The notes beneath the pieces were generated by a model. That model did not search any database, had not been told where the DNA came from, and saw only the letters and a program-made list of their open reading frames with translations. Made by a program: the position numbers and the translations under genes. This document shows, piece after piece, positions 31,901 through 50,823 of a stretch of DNA of 64,000 bases; position 1 is the first letter of the stretch, and each line of letters starts with the position of its first letter. Source of the DNA: Nematopogon swammerdamellus (Eukaryota; Arthropoda; Insecta; Lepidoptera; Adelidae). The stretch spans positions 7,337,739 through 7,401,738 of the forward strand of contig OX336340.1 of assembly GCA_946902875.1 (NCBI GenBank). The letters run 5' to 3'.

Positions 31901-34900
31901 ACAAAGCCGACGATGGAGAGGCCGAAGAGATCATCCGCACCAAGACGGGAGCCGTCATCGAGTCCATGAAGCATCACGGCAAAGGAATTTACTCGGGCAC
32001 TTTCTCAGGCACACTGAATCCGGCTTTACAGGACAGGTGAGCTGAGGACATACCGTTCTTATAATCTTAGCTTATTTATTTACCAGTTTCATATTTATTT
32101 CAAAATCTACACAAAGAGTAGGTAATAGATGTAAATTGAAATGTCTTGCTAATTATTATCATTCTTAAATTCTTGTGGAATACTCTACAATCTGCAAAGC
32201 TATCAAAATAATTTAACTTTACAGGAAATTCTATTTCATCATTATCAGTACTTTAGTGGATGGTGCAATGTTCGCCGTATGCAAAATTGCATGCTTTGTT
32301 AATTATTTCAATATGCAAACATATATATTTACTTGGTAAATGTAAAGTTTGACATAGACCTGACATAGTTTGCTTATTCATATGATGCAGCCAGTCAACT
32401 GTTTGCGCAAACAGATCCAAATGTGGTCGAGTTTTTACCTCAAATTAAACAATTGAAGAATGGGATCGACGCTCCTTCGCTGATGAAATATAAATGAGCA
32501 TTGCCATGCAGGGTTGACACCTGCATATGTATAGCAGACTTTTCTAGTTATGCATTAATACAATTCTAGTAAGACTCTTATTTCAATCTCTGTTATTTCT
32601 GAGATTTCACAGTTCTGCAAGAGAAAGAAAGAACAGATAAGATTTATTTTTCTCACATCGCCAACTGTAGACTTCAATACCATAATAAATCAGACTTATA
32701 TGGCTAGAAAAAAAGGACTTGGGAAATATTTTACTTTATTTTAAAGCTAAGTAGATTAGATTAGTAGATCTTGTGGAGCTTTTCTCTTATAAATCTTACA
32801 ATAACACCAAAAGAAAACGCTCACCTCCGTCACCCTCGCACAATCCTTCTCCTTCCCCTCCCCTCCTTCCTCGCATCGCCGCGCGCCTCCTCCTTGCTAT
32901 TGCTTTGCGCGACCGTTGTCTATATCGATATTATACCATCATAATCTAAGTGTTTTTCATGTTTTCAGATTTGGAAGACCGAAACGGGACATTTCCACGA
33001 TAATTCATATCCTCAACGACCTTCTATGTGCCACACCGCCTTTCAACTCTTCTGCCGTAAGTTATCAACTTTCATCATCTTTTATATTCTTTCTTTCTTT
33101 TTTAAGATACCCTTAGCACCTAACTATTATGCAATTATGAAAATAAAGCATAATTGTAGCGAAAGATTGTCATGATACACTTCCAATGTTTACTAATTAC
33201 CTGGACCGCACATATTTCAATAAAACCCAAAGTCAACCTCAGCATTCCTTCCATTGACAAAACTAAAACATGTTGTAAAGTCAGGGATCAAATTTGGTGA
33301 ACGCGTAGGTAGGCCATGCAGTATCACCAAAGTGGGATATAAATTTTTGAGGAAACAGTTTACGAAGTTCCATAGTCCAGTGTGGGAAGTGACTCCATCC
33401 TGCTGAAACCAGTAACAGTTATCGTTGCCACTCTCGCATTTTCAAAAAAATATGGCTCGATTATTCCATTCACTGACAGAGCACACCACACTGTCACTTT
33501 TGGGTTATGCAGCGGCGTTTGATGTTTTTGTCTGGGATTGATAGGTGACCAGAATCGATAATTCTGTTTATTCACAACCGCTCAAATGGAAATGTGGTTC
33601 ATCACTCCAAAACAGTGTGAAATCTCTCAGTGACTGGCAAAATCATTTTGTAAGTTGTTGTCATTTTCCATTATTGCCTGCAATATGTTGATTTTATAGG
33701 ATGGAATTTCATATAACTCTTCAAAATCCGCTCTACGGCTGATTTGGTGACGTTTAAGGCCGCTGCTCTTCTGCGTATTGATAGGTGCGGACTGTGACGA
33801 ACGCTAGCTGCAACCTTTGTTTATTGTTTCTTCCGTTTTTTAAGTTTAGCTCGAGCCCAAACTTTACTGATTTATAGCGGAACCTGTAGCTAGAAATTTC
33901 TGTATCCACTTACGAATCAAGTTTTCGCTTGGTCCATCTCGCAAACATCTGATGATGTAGTGGGAACAAAACTGCCGCCGAGCCGTAACGTACGATTCTC
34001 CTCCCTTGAGAAACGCTTCGATAGTGTACGCACGGTGCGTGCTCGACCACTGCGACATCACTATTGACGAATCTGCATGAAAGATTAATCTAGTGTGCCA
34101 CGATCCCTGCTCTCAATTCAAGCGGTTTTTTAAATATTGGAATTTAGAATCCTAACTCTGCCGTTAGACATCCTGTATTTGAAATAAAGCAAAGTAATAA
34201 AGGTTCTCGATTGTTACATCTAAGAGTGGAGGGGTTTCATAAAATACAGTTGGCTAGGTAGGTAGCTTGTCTTCCTTCTATGTTCGTTTAGGCTTTTACC
34301 GCTTTTGTTACACATTATAGAATGATTTTTCGGTTATGCGTTCCTTCTTTGTTTTCTTTATTTATTCATCCCTTTTCGGGACAGGCAAAACTAATTAAAG
34401 TATACAGCCTTTTCTGTTGTACTTCTAATGTCTGTTGTTTTCTTCTCGTATTGCAAGAATCTTAAAAATATATACTTTTTATCTATGACGACGCGGCAAA
34501 CAAACTTGTTCATCTGCCATCTTTTATTGCCGTTTTGGTTTTCCTTCTTTTTTAGTTAGATTTTTTACGCAGTCGGGTTTTTTGTTTATTTTGTATTAAT
34601 TGTGTGGACACACATTCGCCTCGCTAGCTTGAAGGCTTATTACTGCCAGTGTCGAGTCTTGGGGAGAGATCTATGCTATTTAATAATGTTTTTAACCAAT
34701 GCTGCCTTGGCTTGTCCATTCCAATCAAGATTAATTGTTTTTAAAAATATTTCGATTTAAACATAACTCGTAGATAATAATGTAACAACACAACAAAAGC
34801 CTCGAACATGGAAGTCTCCACTCCAACATCAGTCTGTCCTATTTAACCATTTTCAATATCAGTTTAATTTTCAGTTGATCAAAGGATCTTTGTAAACTAA

Positions 34901-36204
34901 CCCAAATGGAAATCCCACAGATGGGGAATTCCTATCACGCAATGTGACAAATTGTTTGTGAAATTCTTATCTAGGACATCCAGCTTATGAGGTAGATTGT
35001 TTAGATAGATAGGATGAGTACCTACTTACATATTTGATAGATGAAATTATGTTAAAACTTGTACGCATTGTGATAGTTCTTTGTTATGTTCTTTCGTGTT
35101 TAATAAACAAGGGCAAATAAGACCTATTGAAAATGGTTTCCCTGTTAAAAATATATTTTTGTTTAAATAAAATGCATACTGATAAACTCTGAATCCGTGT
35201 CAGTTCGTAATTTTTTTTAAGCGATACGGGTGACTGCTATGCATTTTAAGTGCATGACTCTCTGGGAACAATTGCATACTCTGTAGGAATAGGCATAGGC
35301 AATTGCATAGGGGAATTACCTGTCTCTACACAATCTTTCAAGGCGACATTGCGTTGGCTGGCACTATATAGGTACCTATTTATTTTGTTATAAAGCAATA
35401 TTTCATTGAGGCGTGGTGTACATTCAGTATGGTTCCTCATGTTTGTCTCCTTCGGCAATGCAACCTGTAAAGAAGAACTGGACAAGAAACATTATGGAGC
35501 TATTTTTATTGTTTTGAAATATAACTTACATACTAAACTTTAATTACGTTAACTATAACACGTATAACATGTATATCGAAGCAACAAATAAAACAAAAAA
35601 TTATTTACAATAGGACTCTTGCTTATACGTTTCATTCTATTGTGAACAGATAATAAATGAAATTGTTTTGATTTCTTGGTGATCTTGTACTTTGTTGGAC
35701 AGTAATAAACAATGGCAGTACTATTCAATCTGAGGTTAGAAAAAAATGTATATCGGCTCGCACTACAGCAGTGACCCGCTCTGGTTTCAGAAGGACGGCA
35801 GGCAGCGAGCGTTGTTGCCGTCCAACATATGCGCCAGCTGCAGCACGTCGTGCGCGTACGGACAGTGCGACGGCCACTACCCCGCGTCGACCTCGGCCGC
35901 CTCCACCTCCGCGGCGTCGGCCGCGCCCGCCGCCTGCGCCTGCCGCGACGCGCACAAGTGCGCCTGCAAGGCGCGGACGGAGCGCGAGTGCGGCTGCGAC
36001 GACGACCCCGCCTGCAAGAAGTGCGACACGGCCAAGGCGCTCGCCATCGAGAACTCCAAGACCAAATGTAAGGTGGAGCAGCTGCGGCTGGTGATGCAGC
36101 AGAAGAAGCAGCGACGGGAGGCGCGCAAGCTGCAGGCGGGGCCCTACATCAAGCCGCCGCCGCCGCCCAAGCAGGCCGCCCGCCCGGACCAGCTCCTCGC
36201 CTAA
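28957..36204 (+). CDS. MIDN: Midnolin (Drosophila stuxnet homologue), ubiquitin-like nuclear protein
   Basis: Midnolin captures nuclear transcription regulators and delivers them to the proteasome without ubiquitin; Drosophila stuxnet targets Polycomb. Five exons join in phase: 28957-29126, 29393-29480, 30469-32036, 32969-33056 and 35740-36204, giving 792 aa. A ubiquitin-like domain spans about 8-84, ending [11 protein letters not shown]. The first Catch segment is about 93-133 ([19 protein letters not shown]). A long low-complexity, Ser/Pro-rich acidic middle follows. The second Catch segment is about 588-638 ([16 protein letters not shown], then [12 protein letters not shown]). A basic C-terminal helix at about 741-770 ([20 protein letters not shown]) matches the proteasome-binding helix. 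An in-frame TGA at 28948-28950 supports the start. A 12-cysteine cluster at 669-733 is unusual. The acceptor of the last exon lacks a good pyrimidine tract, so that junction is the least certain. Confidence 0.95.
29899..30075 (-). mobile_element. LINE-type 3' tail with (GATA)n, reverse
   Basis: The AGATAGATAGATAG run followed by AAAATTCTTTATTGCTCC, AAGGCGGACTTATCCC and CAACCTTTGGATGTTTGAG is the reverse complement of the tails at 541-696 and 46535-46662. It lies in midnolin intron 2. Confidence 0.65.
33300..34090 (-). pseudogene. Mariner-like transposase relic
   Basis: Two decayed blocks on the minus strand. The N-terminal block (34061-33864) has [20 protein letters not shown], the helix-turn-helix region of insect mariner/IS630-type transposases. 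The C-terminal block (33575-33360) has [20 protein letters not shown], then [18 protein letters not shown]. The section between is shortened and frameshifted, and the C-terminal end is cut off, so it cannot encode an active enzyme. It lies in the last intron of midnolin. Terminal inverted repeats were not found. Confidence 0.75.
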
Positions 36205-37079
36205 CCTCTCCACCCCCCAACTGTCATTGTTATCTGTCGCCCGCGATATGTTGTTGTTTTCTTTTTATTCTCCGTAGGCACCGTCATTGTAAACGGTAGC
36301 GAAACGTTAATAACTCCCCGACGCGCTCCACGTGTGCAAATTTACATTGAATCTGTGAAAGACTGCGTTGAAATGTATGTAAAAGTCACACTTGGTATTT
36401 TTGTCAAAGCTAGGTGACTGTATTTTAGCTGTAAAAGCGAGAGTGCAAGGAGGAACTATTGCATGTGGTACTGAATTCACTGAAGGATATGCATTTGTCG
36501 AATAAGCAGTTTTCACAGACAGAATCTGAAGAAAGTCTTTGACATGTAAACATGTTGTCTACGGTCTTATGACGCGCGCTGCGCTCGGGTGAAGGATCAA
36601 TCGAGGTTCCCAAAGAGAAGATTTAAATCTAGGCGTTGGTAAATATCGAATGCCGCTAACATATTTAATAATTGTAAAAATATTGCACCTTTTACAATGT
36701 TTCATGTAGGAAGTGTATGAAATGTTTATTTAGTGCGTGTCGGCATGCGGTGGACACGGAGTAAGTTTTTGTTATAATTTAGATGTGAATTTATTTTTAT
36801 CAAGTCACTCTTATAGAAGAATTTATATTTCATCTTACATCATTTGATAAAAGCACTTTATGTATTTATTTATGGTTTTGAATGTGTGAGCGCGCTCACT
36901 TCCTCGCACCAGACTCTACGCATGACGCTCGTGCAGCGACTGGTTCACACCGATGGAGACACTTTCAAAATAATAAATATTCTGTGATAGCAAATATTCA
37001 TACGTAGGAATCTACGACTAGGCCTAGGCCGACTGCCTGGCTAGTAAGGCTTGTACATCTGATGCAATAATTAGTCAAT

Positions 37080-37645
37080 GTAAAACTTTCTGCACTGACC
37101 ACCTACCCGAAATAAAAAAGAACTGTTATAATATGTGGAAGCAATATTTCGATGAGAGATCAGTGCAGAAAGGTATATGGTACAGAACAATGCAGTGTGA
37201 ACCGTTAAAAATTCCCTGGTTTGCCAAGAGCGACAGACCGAGAACAGAAATTGTAATGGGCCTGAGACTACGATCTGGACACATTCCAACAAATAAGACA
37301 ATGTACCTTATGAAGATAGCACAATCACCCAACTGTAGCATGTGTGGGATAGAAGAGGACCTACTCCATATACTGTTGGAATGTGCCCGGAACCAAGAAC
37401 TGAGGCAGAAGCTATTGAGAAACTTAAGAACTGACAGACTCAACCTGTTTTTTAAAGTACATGAAGCCTTGGGGCGAGCTCAGGGGGAGGAGTTTGAATT
37501 CATACTAAGTTTTTTTGTAAAGTCACAGGCGTTGAATCGTGCTGAAGTACAATAAAAAATCAATATAGTTACTATGGGGCTGGCATAGCCAGGAATGGCT
37601 AAAGCCCTAAACAAAATAAAGATTAAAAAAAAAAAAAAAAAAAGG
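37080..37645 (+). mobile_element. 5'-truncated LINE ending in poly(A)
   Basis: The ORF at 37133-37555 includes IPWFAKSDRPRTEIVMGLRL and RSGHIPTNKTMYLMKI, then CSMCGIEEDLLHILLECARN, the zinc-knuckle-like C-terminus (CxxC...HxxxxC) of R1/Jockey-type LINE proteins. A poly(A) tract follows at about 37627-37643 after AATAAAGATT. The reverse transcriptase domain is missing through 5' truncation. Confidence 0.75.
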
Positions 37646-39239
37646 AATCTGTGTGAGTAGGTAGAGTGTTCGCACACTCGCGTAGAGTCTGAGTATAATT
37701 ACTGCCAATAATTATTCGGCAATAATATTCACGTTCGTTACTCGACCGTAATCGATGATTCGTTGTGTTCATGAAGTTGGGAAACGGAAAAATCTATGAA
37801 TTGAAAAGGATAACTTTATCAGCTTATGACAAATGTGTTTGGAACTATTGTGACTAGATCCGATGTCAATATTGTTTGATTGTACGATGAACTTTAAAAA
37901 ATGCCTTTTGTTCAAAGTGCACGCAAACTAACAAAAAATGCATTTCTGGAAACATGAAAGTTAAATAAGCACGAGGCTCTCCATACAGTCTATACGAGCG
38001 CATCTATACATTCCTGATAAGCCTTCACACCAGGCTCACGTAGGACGGCTTGTAGTGCTTGGGTTTTCCACTCGGGATTGTCTTCATAGACAAGGTTTCA
38101 AAAGGTTAGAAACGTTAGGGCATCAACTCGTTCAGCAGGTGAAAAGTAATTATTAAATTGTGTAAACTATGGTCACGTAACCACGGGGATAAAGTAAATT
38201 GTATGCAATGAATGACAATAGCAGCTTGCAGTGTCCAGCCCAGTAACACCTAGTGCTACATTTAACTAGTTGGAGTGACGCGTTGCTAGTTTATAAAGAA
38301 ATTACTTATAACGGGGCTTGCTTTAGGTATACAGAACATAATTATATTCTAAATTATCGTGTATGATAACTGGCTTAGGTGACTGTAATCGTAAGCTCCT
38401 GATCCCTTTAACTGTCCTGAATTAAAGTTATATTGTGTACTTTTACATGCTAATGCAGTTTTTATTTAAAAAGAACAAGGGCATGAACTGTATTCTACAC
38501 CACCACGAATGGTTAAATGCATCAACCAATTGAAAGTGTCATTATGAGAATATAGTTTTAATCGCGGAAAAAAAGAGGTTCTAAGTTCGACCTGTATGTA
38601 TTTCTGCCTGACTACGAGAAATCAGCGAAGGATTATGTATTCTTTTTAATTATTATTTAAATGTATGCATTCGGCGAAGAGAATAATTTTGCTGAAAAAA
38701 AAGTGAATACAAATGGTCTCGTATAGGTAATATACTTTAATCTCCCTACACCTCTCGGTTGTAATGTATTGTGTAGGATTTCCTCGGTTCTCCTTACCTC
38801 AAGTGCTTTAGAAGTCAGGATGAGTCACGACGACTTGTACAAAAGATGAAATTAATAATAATCATAGTATGTAGAAAATGTATTTCACCACCGTTACACA
38901 TGTTTCGATAACCTACTAAATTAACATGAAAAAACAACATGCTGAATTCTGATGACTCAGGATGTGTGGATGTCGCCATCACTAGCAGTCCTCCATTCGG
39001 TGTCTTCAGATTTCAGCTGACCTTTATATTGCCCTCGTTAGCAAAAAGACAGTTATTAATGTGTCAGCAATGACAGACACAACTCATAAGGAAAATCGGC
39101 TCACCTTCCGCTTTCATACAAAAAACAGTTTTTAACTAATTCTGAATTCCATAACTTTGTAGTGTAGGGGGTGGGATTGTTTAACAAAAACGGATTTCAG
39201 ATTCTAAATTTAAAAAAAGAAACTATGGTATAAGGACAA

Positions 39240-39660
39240 TGTCGTGCTCAAGGGCGACAGGCTAGCCAGCTTTCACCTTGGCACGGTCCTTCCACCGAAT
39301 CATGCAGCAGGTGGGTCTTCGTGTCTTAGTGGCTGCTTGATAGTTGTCTTGTCTGAATACTTTGCTAAACGTGGTGGTCGGTGTTGTGCTGTAATTTACA
39401 AGAGTCCCTGCAGGACACACCGATTACCCTACTTACAGGTCGGTTAACTAAAGCTGGCACGTACACAGTACTCACACCAATGCAATTGCCCGCGTGCGAG
39501 TGAGACGTCGCACTGTACGCATCACGAAAACCCGATCTGTCTCACTCGCACGCGGGCAATTGCATTGGTGTGAGTACTGTGTACGTGCCAGCTTTAGTTA
39601 ACCGACCTGTACCCCGATTGTCAGAATGCAGCGTGTGGTATGTAACAAGTAATCCCTTCA
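39240..39660 (+). repeat. Copy of the 335-bp repeat family, interrupted by a foldback element
   Basis: CTAGCCAGCTTTCACCTTGG, GGCACGGTCCTTCCACCGAA and GGTCGGTGTTGTGCTGTAAT match 58855-59000. The family sequence resumes after the insert as CCCCGATTGTCAGAATGCAG. The interruption at 39436-39609 is flanked by TA on both sides. Confidence 0.75.
39436..39609. mobile_element. Near-perfect foldback element with TA target duplication
   Basis: Arms of 71 bp (CAGGTCGGTTAACTAAAGC inward to GCGAGTGAGAC, and the exact complement on the right) surround a 32-bp loop. TA flanks both ends at 39434-39435 and 39610-39611. The uninterrupted family copy at 58757-59090 has a single TA at the matching site. This is the signature of a Tc1/mariner-type non-autonomous element. 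The arms appear identical, suggesting a recent insertion or repair. Confidence 0.88.
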
Positions 39661-40380
39661 AGCATATTTAAATGTGGAAATGCTAAGGTTTCAAAGAAAT
39701 TTGGCCTTGCAAACCCAAGCTGCTGCCGCTTGAAATACTTCAAAATTGTTGGACCCCTCATAATTGTTTGTATTGAGTGTTGGGGGGATTCTCTTGTCAT
39801 TCTTCCTTCAATGAGGTTTCGAGGTCCTGGTCGTCGCTGGAGCTGAATTTCGTGCGTGTACATACCTCTTCTGCTCATTCAATTCATGCTCTATAAATTT
39901 TTAATCCGGTCTCTTGGCTGGCCATCCATCTTATTCACGCCCACCTCTCGGTACACACCAGTATTGGTGCACTAATCATCGATGGCTCAATATCGATCTC
40001 GATTTTTTCGAGCGAAGCGCAGTTGTCCTTGTTGGTACTGCACCATCAGCATCCGCAAGTCTGCCGGTGACTCACAGGTGGCTTCCTTCAACCTTCTTAC
40101 CATATACATCCTCATGTCCACTTCGCGTTGGTCCGTAATCTTCGTTGCAGTGCCACCTCCGTTAGGTATCTTATGTAGAACTGAGAAACGGTCGTCTCTC
40201 TGTATAACAGCCCTCGACCCGTCAGATCCTGGACTTCAATCAGAGGCTACAAAAATCGTTGGTAGACTTGTCGAACAGCTAAACGACTCAGGTTAAATTC
40301 TGCGGCTACCCGACGGTGGTTAAGCCCAGTGCAGTAGAGCAGCTGCTTGGCGGCTTTGTGGTTGTACCCTAAATGGGTAC
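39660..40380 (-). pseudogene. Tc1-like transposase relic
   Basis: Minus-strand translation in mixed frames gives AAKQLLYCTGLNHRRVAAEF at the N-terminal helix-turn-helix, then TGRGLLYRET/RRLKEA-type recognition helices. The last part reads LIEH.., VHARNSAPATTRTS and EE..ENPPNTQ, the conserved Tc1 C-terminus (NLIEHxWD..RxRNPAP..L..EWNxIP). Many stops and frameshifts interrupt it. It starts directly after the 335-bp-type repeat. Confidence 0.65.
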
Positions 40381-42017
40381 AACGTTGAAACTGAGACTAA
40401 ATTGCTTTATTTGAAAATCAACTGAATGCAAACACGAATTACATTTTACAGATTTAAGGGCCTTCAAAATTCTCAGAACTGCACCACATGACAGTGAGCA
40501 AACTTCCAAGATTATCACACCATTCTGTAGAATTTTACTACAATTTCTAGTTTTTTTAGGTGGTCATTGGTTTTTGTTTTTTCATATTTTTTAAAAGCTT
40601 GTATTCAGCCATTTTCAAAAAGTGAGGCAGTGAAAAAGTGAGGAAATTTATTGTTAAAATAATTTCCGCATGGTGGACTGAGTTTCCTGATCACCACTGT
40701 GATAATAATGCAACCATTTCACACTACCTAAGGTACATACATACGTACGCAGTGGATTACTGTCTTCTTGCTAATAAGACCAGTATACAATAATTAGATG
40801 TTAAAAATTATGATATTACATACTACATGCAAATGTTGCTTACTCGTACATTGTTGAGATGGTATTTGTATGTACTTTGAATAACTCAGATGCGAATTAT
40901 ATACAATTGTATCTGTTTGTTTTCCAGGTCCATACCAATCATTGGGCAATGAAACTGAAGCACATTCTAGTACTAAAAACCTAACTAAAATATTTATTTT
41001 TTACTCTCCACAATCTATTTTCAGTAGAATCTCTGTAATATGGTCACCCGTCTAGTCCGGAACCCCTTATAATTGGACATTCATTAGCGTATGGTTTAGA
41101 GATGACTTCGCTGGGGACGAGGCGAGGGTAAAATTAAATTCTTATTTTGTACAGTACCTACTGCACTGCATTGCCTCTCACTCCGCTAGAGTTGTGTAAT
41201 GATTTTGTTGCTTACATACGTATTTTACCTACACCACCCAACAATCGCAACATACTTAAAAATGTACGGACTAGAGGGGGTAGGTAGAAGTCCTTCATTA
41301 TCCAGAGAATCGAATAATCTGAAACTTTGCTGCAAACATTTGTTGAATTATTGAAGTTTCACTGTATTTATATTTTATTGTACTTTGTCTCTCCTATATT
41401 TTCTCACTTCGTTAAAGAAATTTGTGTCTTTGTCTTGAATAAGCAACATTGTACTTGTGAATTCTATATATTCGGCTGGTTTTTTCATCGTATGCAATAT
41501 TTACTATAGGTCTAGAAGTAACCTATAATATGTTTAGTCATAGGGTAGTTTGAAGTAAGCGCTTGTGGTGGACAGTTTGTGCTCGCTAGCAGGCTGAATT
41601 TGATGTTGGGCTGTTTATATTTTGATCGTTTACGTGTGTTCTGTTTTATTGTTTGCGCAGTGTTGATTATGGGACCAAGTTATTACGAAATGAGAAAATG
41701 TTTGTAACGGAACTCCCATTGTTTGAGTTTGCCACCTTGCAGATCTTCTTTATAAAAAAAATATAACATTTTCTGCTTAATGTCTAATCACAATTAAATC
41801 CAAATAAAAACATAAATCACTAGAATATTCAGTCTATGAATAACAACTAGATATATTCTGCCATATCCTGCCTGGGTGGATGTGCAATTGTACTCCGTGT
41901 AGTTTATTCAGTGCTTGCAATTGTAATGTACGTACATTTTATTTAACTATGGGTGTTTTTTTAATCATATGCACCATCAAATGGTAAGTCAAATTTGTCA
42001 CTAAACTTGAGTTTTAG

Positions 42018-42380
42018 AGAGTGGACACACCAATATTATCACAAGTTTTAAATGCTAATAAAAGGAAAGTTGGTTCTTTGCCAAAGTCAGTAAGTACAGT
42101 ACCGGTCACGCCTGCGACGAGGGTGCACATATTGTGTAGGCGACCACACGTGCGAGCTTGTGTGAGTATGGACTGCTCCGCGTCGCAGACAGCGCAGATC
42201 GCACACTCCCTCGCGGGAGAGTGGACATATACAACACGCATTACGTCCCTGTCGCTGCTGTCCTCCCCTTCGTATGATGTGCTACAGTGGAATTTCACTT
42301 GTAAAACAGCTGAATTCAGCATTGTAAACGTGTTACACTATAGGGATGGAGTGGTGTCCTCAAGTAAAGCAAAGCAATAA
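42018..42380 (+). other. Unidentified possible terminal exon
   Basis: An open frame of about 120 codons begins after an acceptor-like TTGAGTTTTAG and ends at TAA (42378-42380). There is no ATG at its beginning (GTG at 42021), so if real it is the last exon of a spliced gene. AATAAA signals at 42596-42601 and 42608-42613 lie about 220 bp after the stop. I do not recognise the protein; it contains YDVLQWNFTCKTAEFSIVNV. The opposite strand is also open over 42014-42322, which weakens the case. Confidence 0.25.
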
Positions 42381-42852
42381 ATCTCAAACTCTTGAATTTA
42401 GCAAAAGGCTTAACTTGTGTAAAAAGTGCAATCTGGTCCTGCACGCTAAAAAGATGACATTGTTATTATAGATTTGTTACCATTGCATATTTTTAATTTT
42501 AGTTAGTTTTTTTTTATTGTATAAGGCTTGGTATATGATTGGTGAATATTGTTTTTTTTTTTTGACATTGTAAATCGTGTAGTGAGGAATGTGAAAATAA
42601 AGTTATGAATAAAATTTTGAAAAGCTCGTTTCATTAACCAGGGTCGTATACAGACTACAGTGCGTCAATCTACTATGCTTTTGTTGACGAAGGCTTTGTC
42701 CTATCACCCCAATCTCTTCAACCATAGAGGTCCCTTAACGCATAATCATTTAAAGTAGCGCTAATTAACTGTATATATATTGCATGTGGTAATTCAGATG
42801 AGATTCACAGGGTTTTCAGGCAAACATAAAATGGGTAGCGTAACATTAATTC

Positions 42853-42990
42853 GGGCCGAGACACATAACCGCGTTGCGGCGCCGCAACGCTAAAATCGGC
42901 AGTTTGCGTTGCTTATTTGTATAGACTAATATCAAGGCCACTGCCGATTTTAGCGGCGCGGCGCCGCAACGCGGTTATGTGTTCCGGCCC
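42853..42990. mobile_element. GC-rich foldback element, ~50-bp arms
   Basis: GGGCCGAGACACATAACCGC through GCTAAAATCGGCAGT pairs with ACTGCCGATTTTAGC through GCGGTTATGTGTTCCGGCCC on the right, with a few mismatches. The loop is about 35 bp. Each arm contains an internal GCGTTGCGGCGCCGCAACGC palindrome. It lies downstream of Sec61 alpha and no coding sequence is present. Confidence 0.8.
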
Positions 42991-43449
42991 TTCCCCCCGG
43001 ACACTTGCTCCCAAGACGCAACTCCCATGGGATCCTTGCTAATTTTATAAATAATTAAAACCACATGTTCATAGATTGAATTTATTTCATAACAAATAAT
43101 TTGACTATTGTGTAAAACTTAACACTATTCATAATGCAAGTTCTCAAAATAAAGTTTTCTGAAAATAAAAACTGATTAGTGTTCTCTCAGATATTTTGTA
43201 TATCAAATTATAATCTCTGGATGTGACTGAATAGAGAAAAAATTAAAAGTCAATTCAACATTTACATTTTGCAAGTACAGGTACTGCTAGTGCATTGTCA
43301 CACATTGCATTAGAGTGAAAGACTCACAAAGCCACTAATAAATAACTAGAAAACTATATATGGAGAAGTGCTCGTTCACGTATCATCTAGTGTCTTTAGG
43401 AAGTACAAAGTAAAAAACGCTGTATTCTTAGATTTGTTTTATTATAAAG

Positions 43450-43455
43450 TTTATT
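43450..43455 (-). terminator. Candidate poly(A) signal for Sec61 alpha
   Basis: AATAAA on the minus strand (TTTATT on plus), about 225 bp past the Sec61 alpha stop codon. Another AATAAA lies at about 43081-43086. The choice between them cannot be made from sequence alone. Confidence 0.4.
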
Positions 43456-43679
43456 TTCCAACTTGTATAAATTAACACATTACCCGCACAGTCACCGCAC
43501 ACACTCGCACCGTCTCTCGGCTTGACACTACACGCGCGATCGCACCCGCCCGCCGCTCGCCGCTCGCATCTCAAAACTTGGCTTTACGCCTAAGTGCCCG
43601 CGGGACAGATGCTTAGTACATCTCAACTGAAAATTTGTTAAAGAGGTGGGAGCGGCGACCGATTCTTTCCCGTCCTCGT

Positions 43680-50823
<7,144 letters not shown>

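Larger units (their letters stand above)
36205..43440. other. Intergenic region between midnolin and Sec61 alpha (convergent 3' ends)
   Basis: The midnolin and Sec61 alpha genes point towards each other here. AATAAA at 36972-36977 is a candidate midnolin poly(A) signal. The rest holds a LINE tail (37080-37645), a repeat with a nested foldback (39240-39660), a Tc1 relic (39660-40380), an unidentified possible exon (42018-42380) and another foldback (42853-42990). The spans 37650-39200 and 40380-42000 show nothing I can assign. Confidence 0.55.

Noticed and set aside
35725..36213. 162-codon minus-strand ORF opposite the last midnolin exon
   Set aside because: It is an antisense shadow of GC-rich coding sequence with Leu/Arg/Gly low complexity.
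42014..42322. Minus-strand ORF of 102 codons
   Set aside because: It lacks a poly(A) signal or splice context and overlaps the plus-strand frame that has both; neither is proven.
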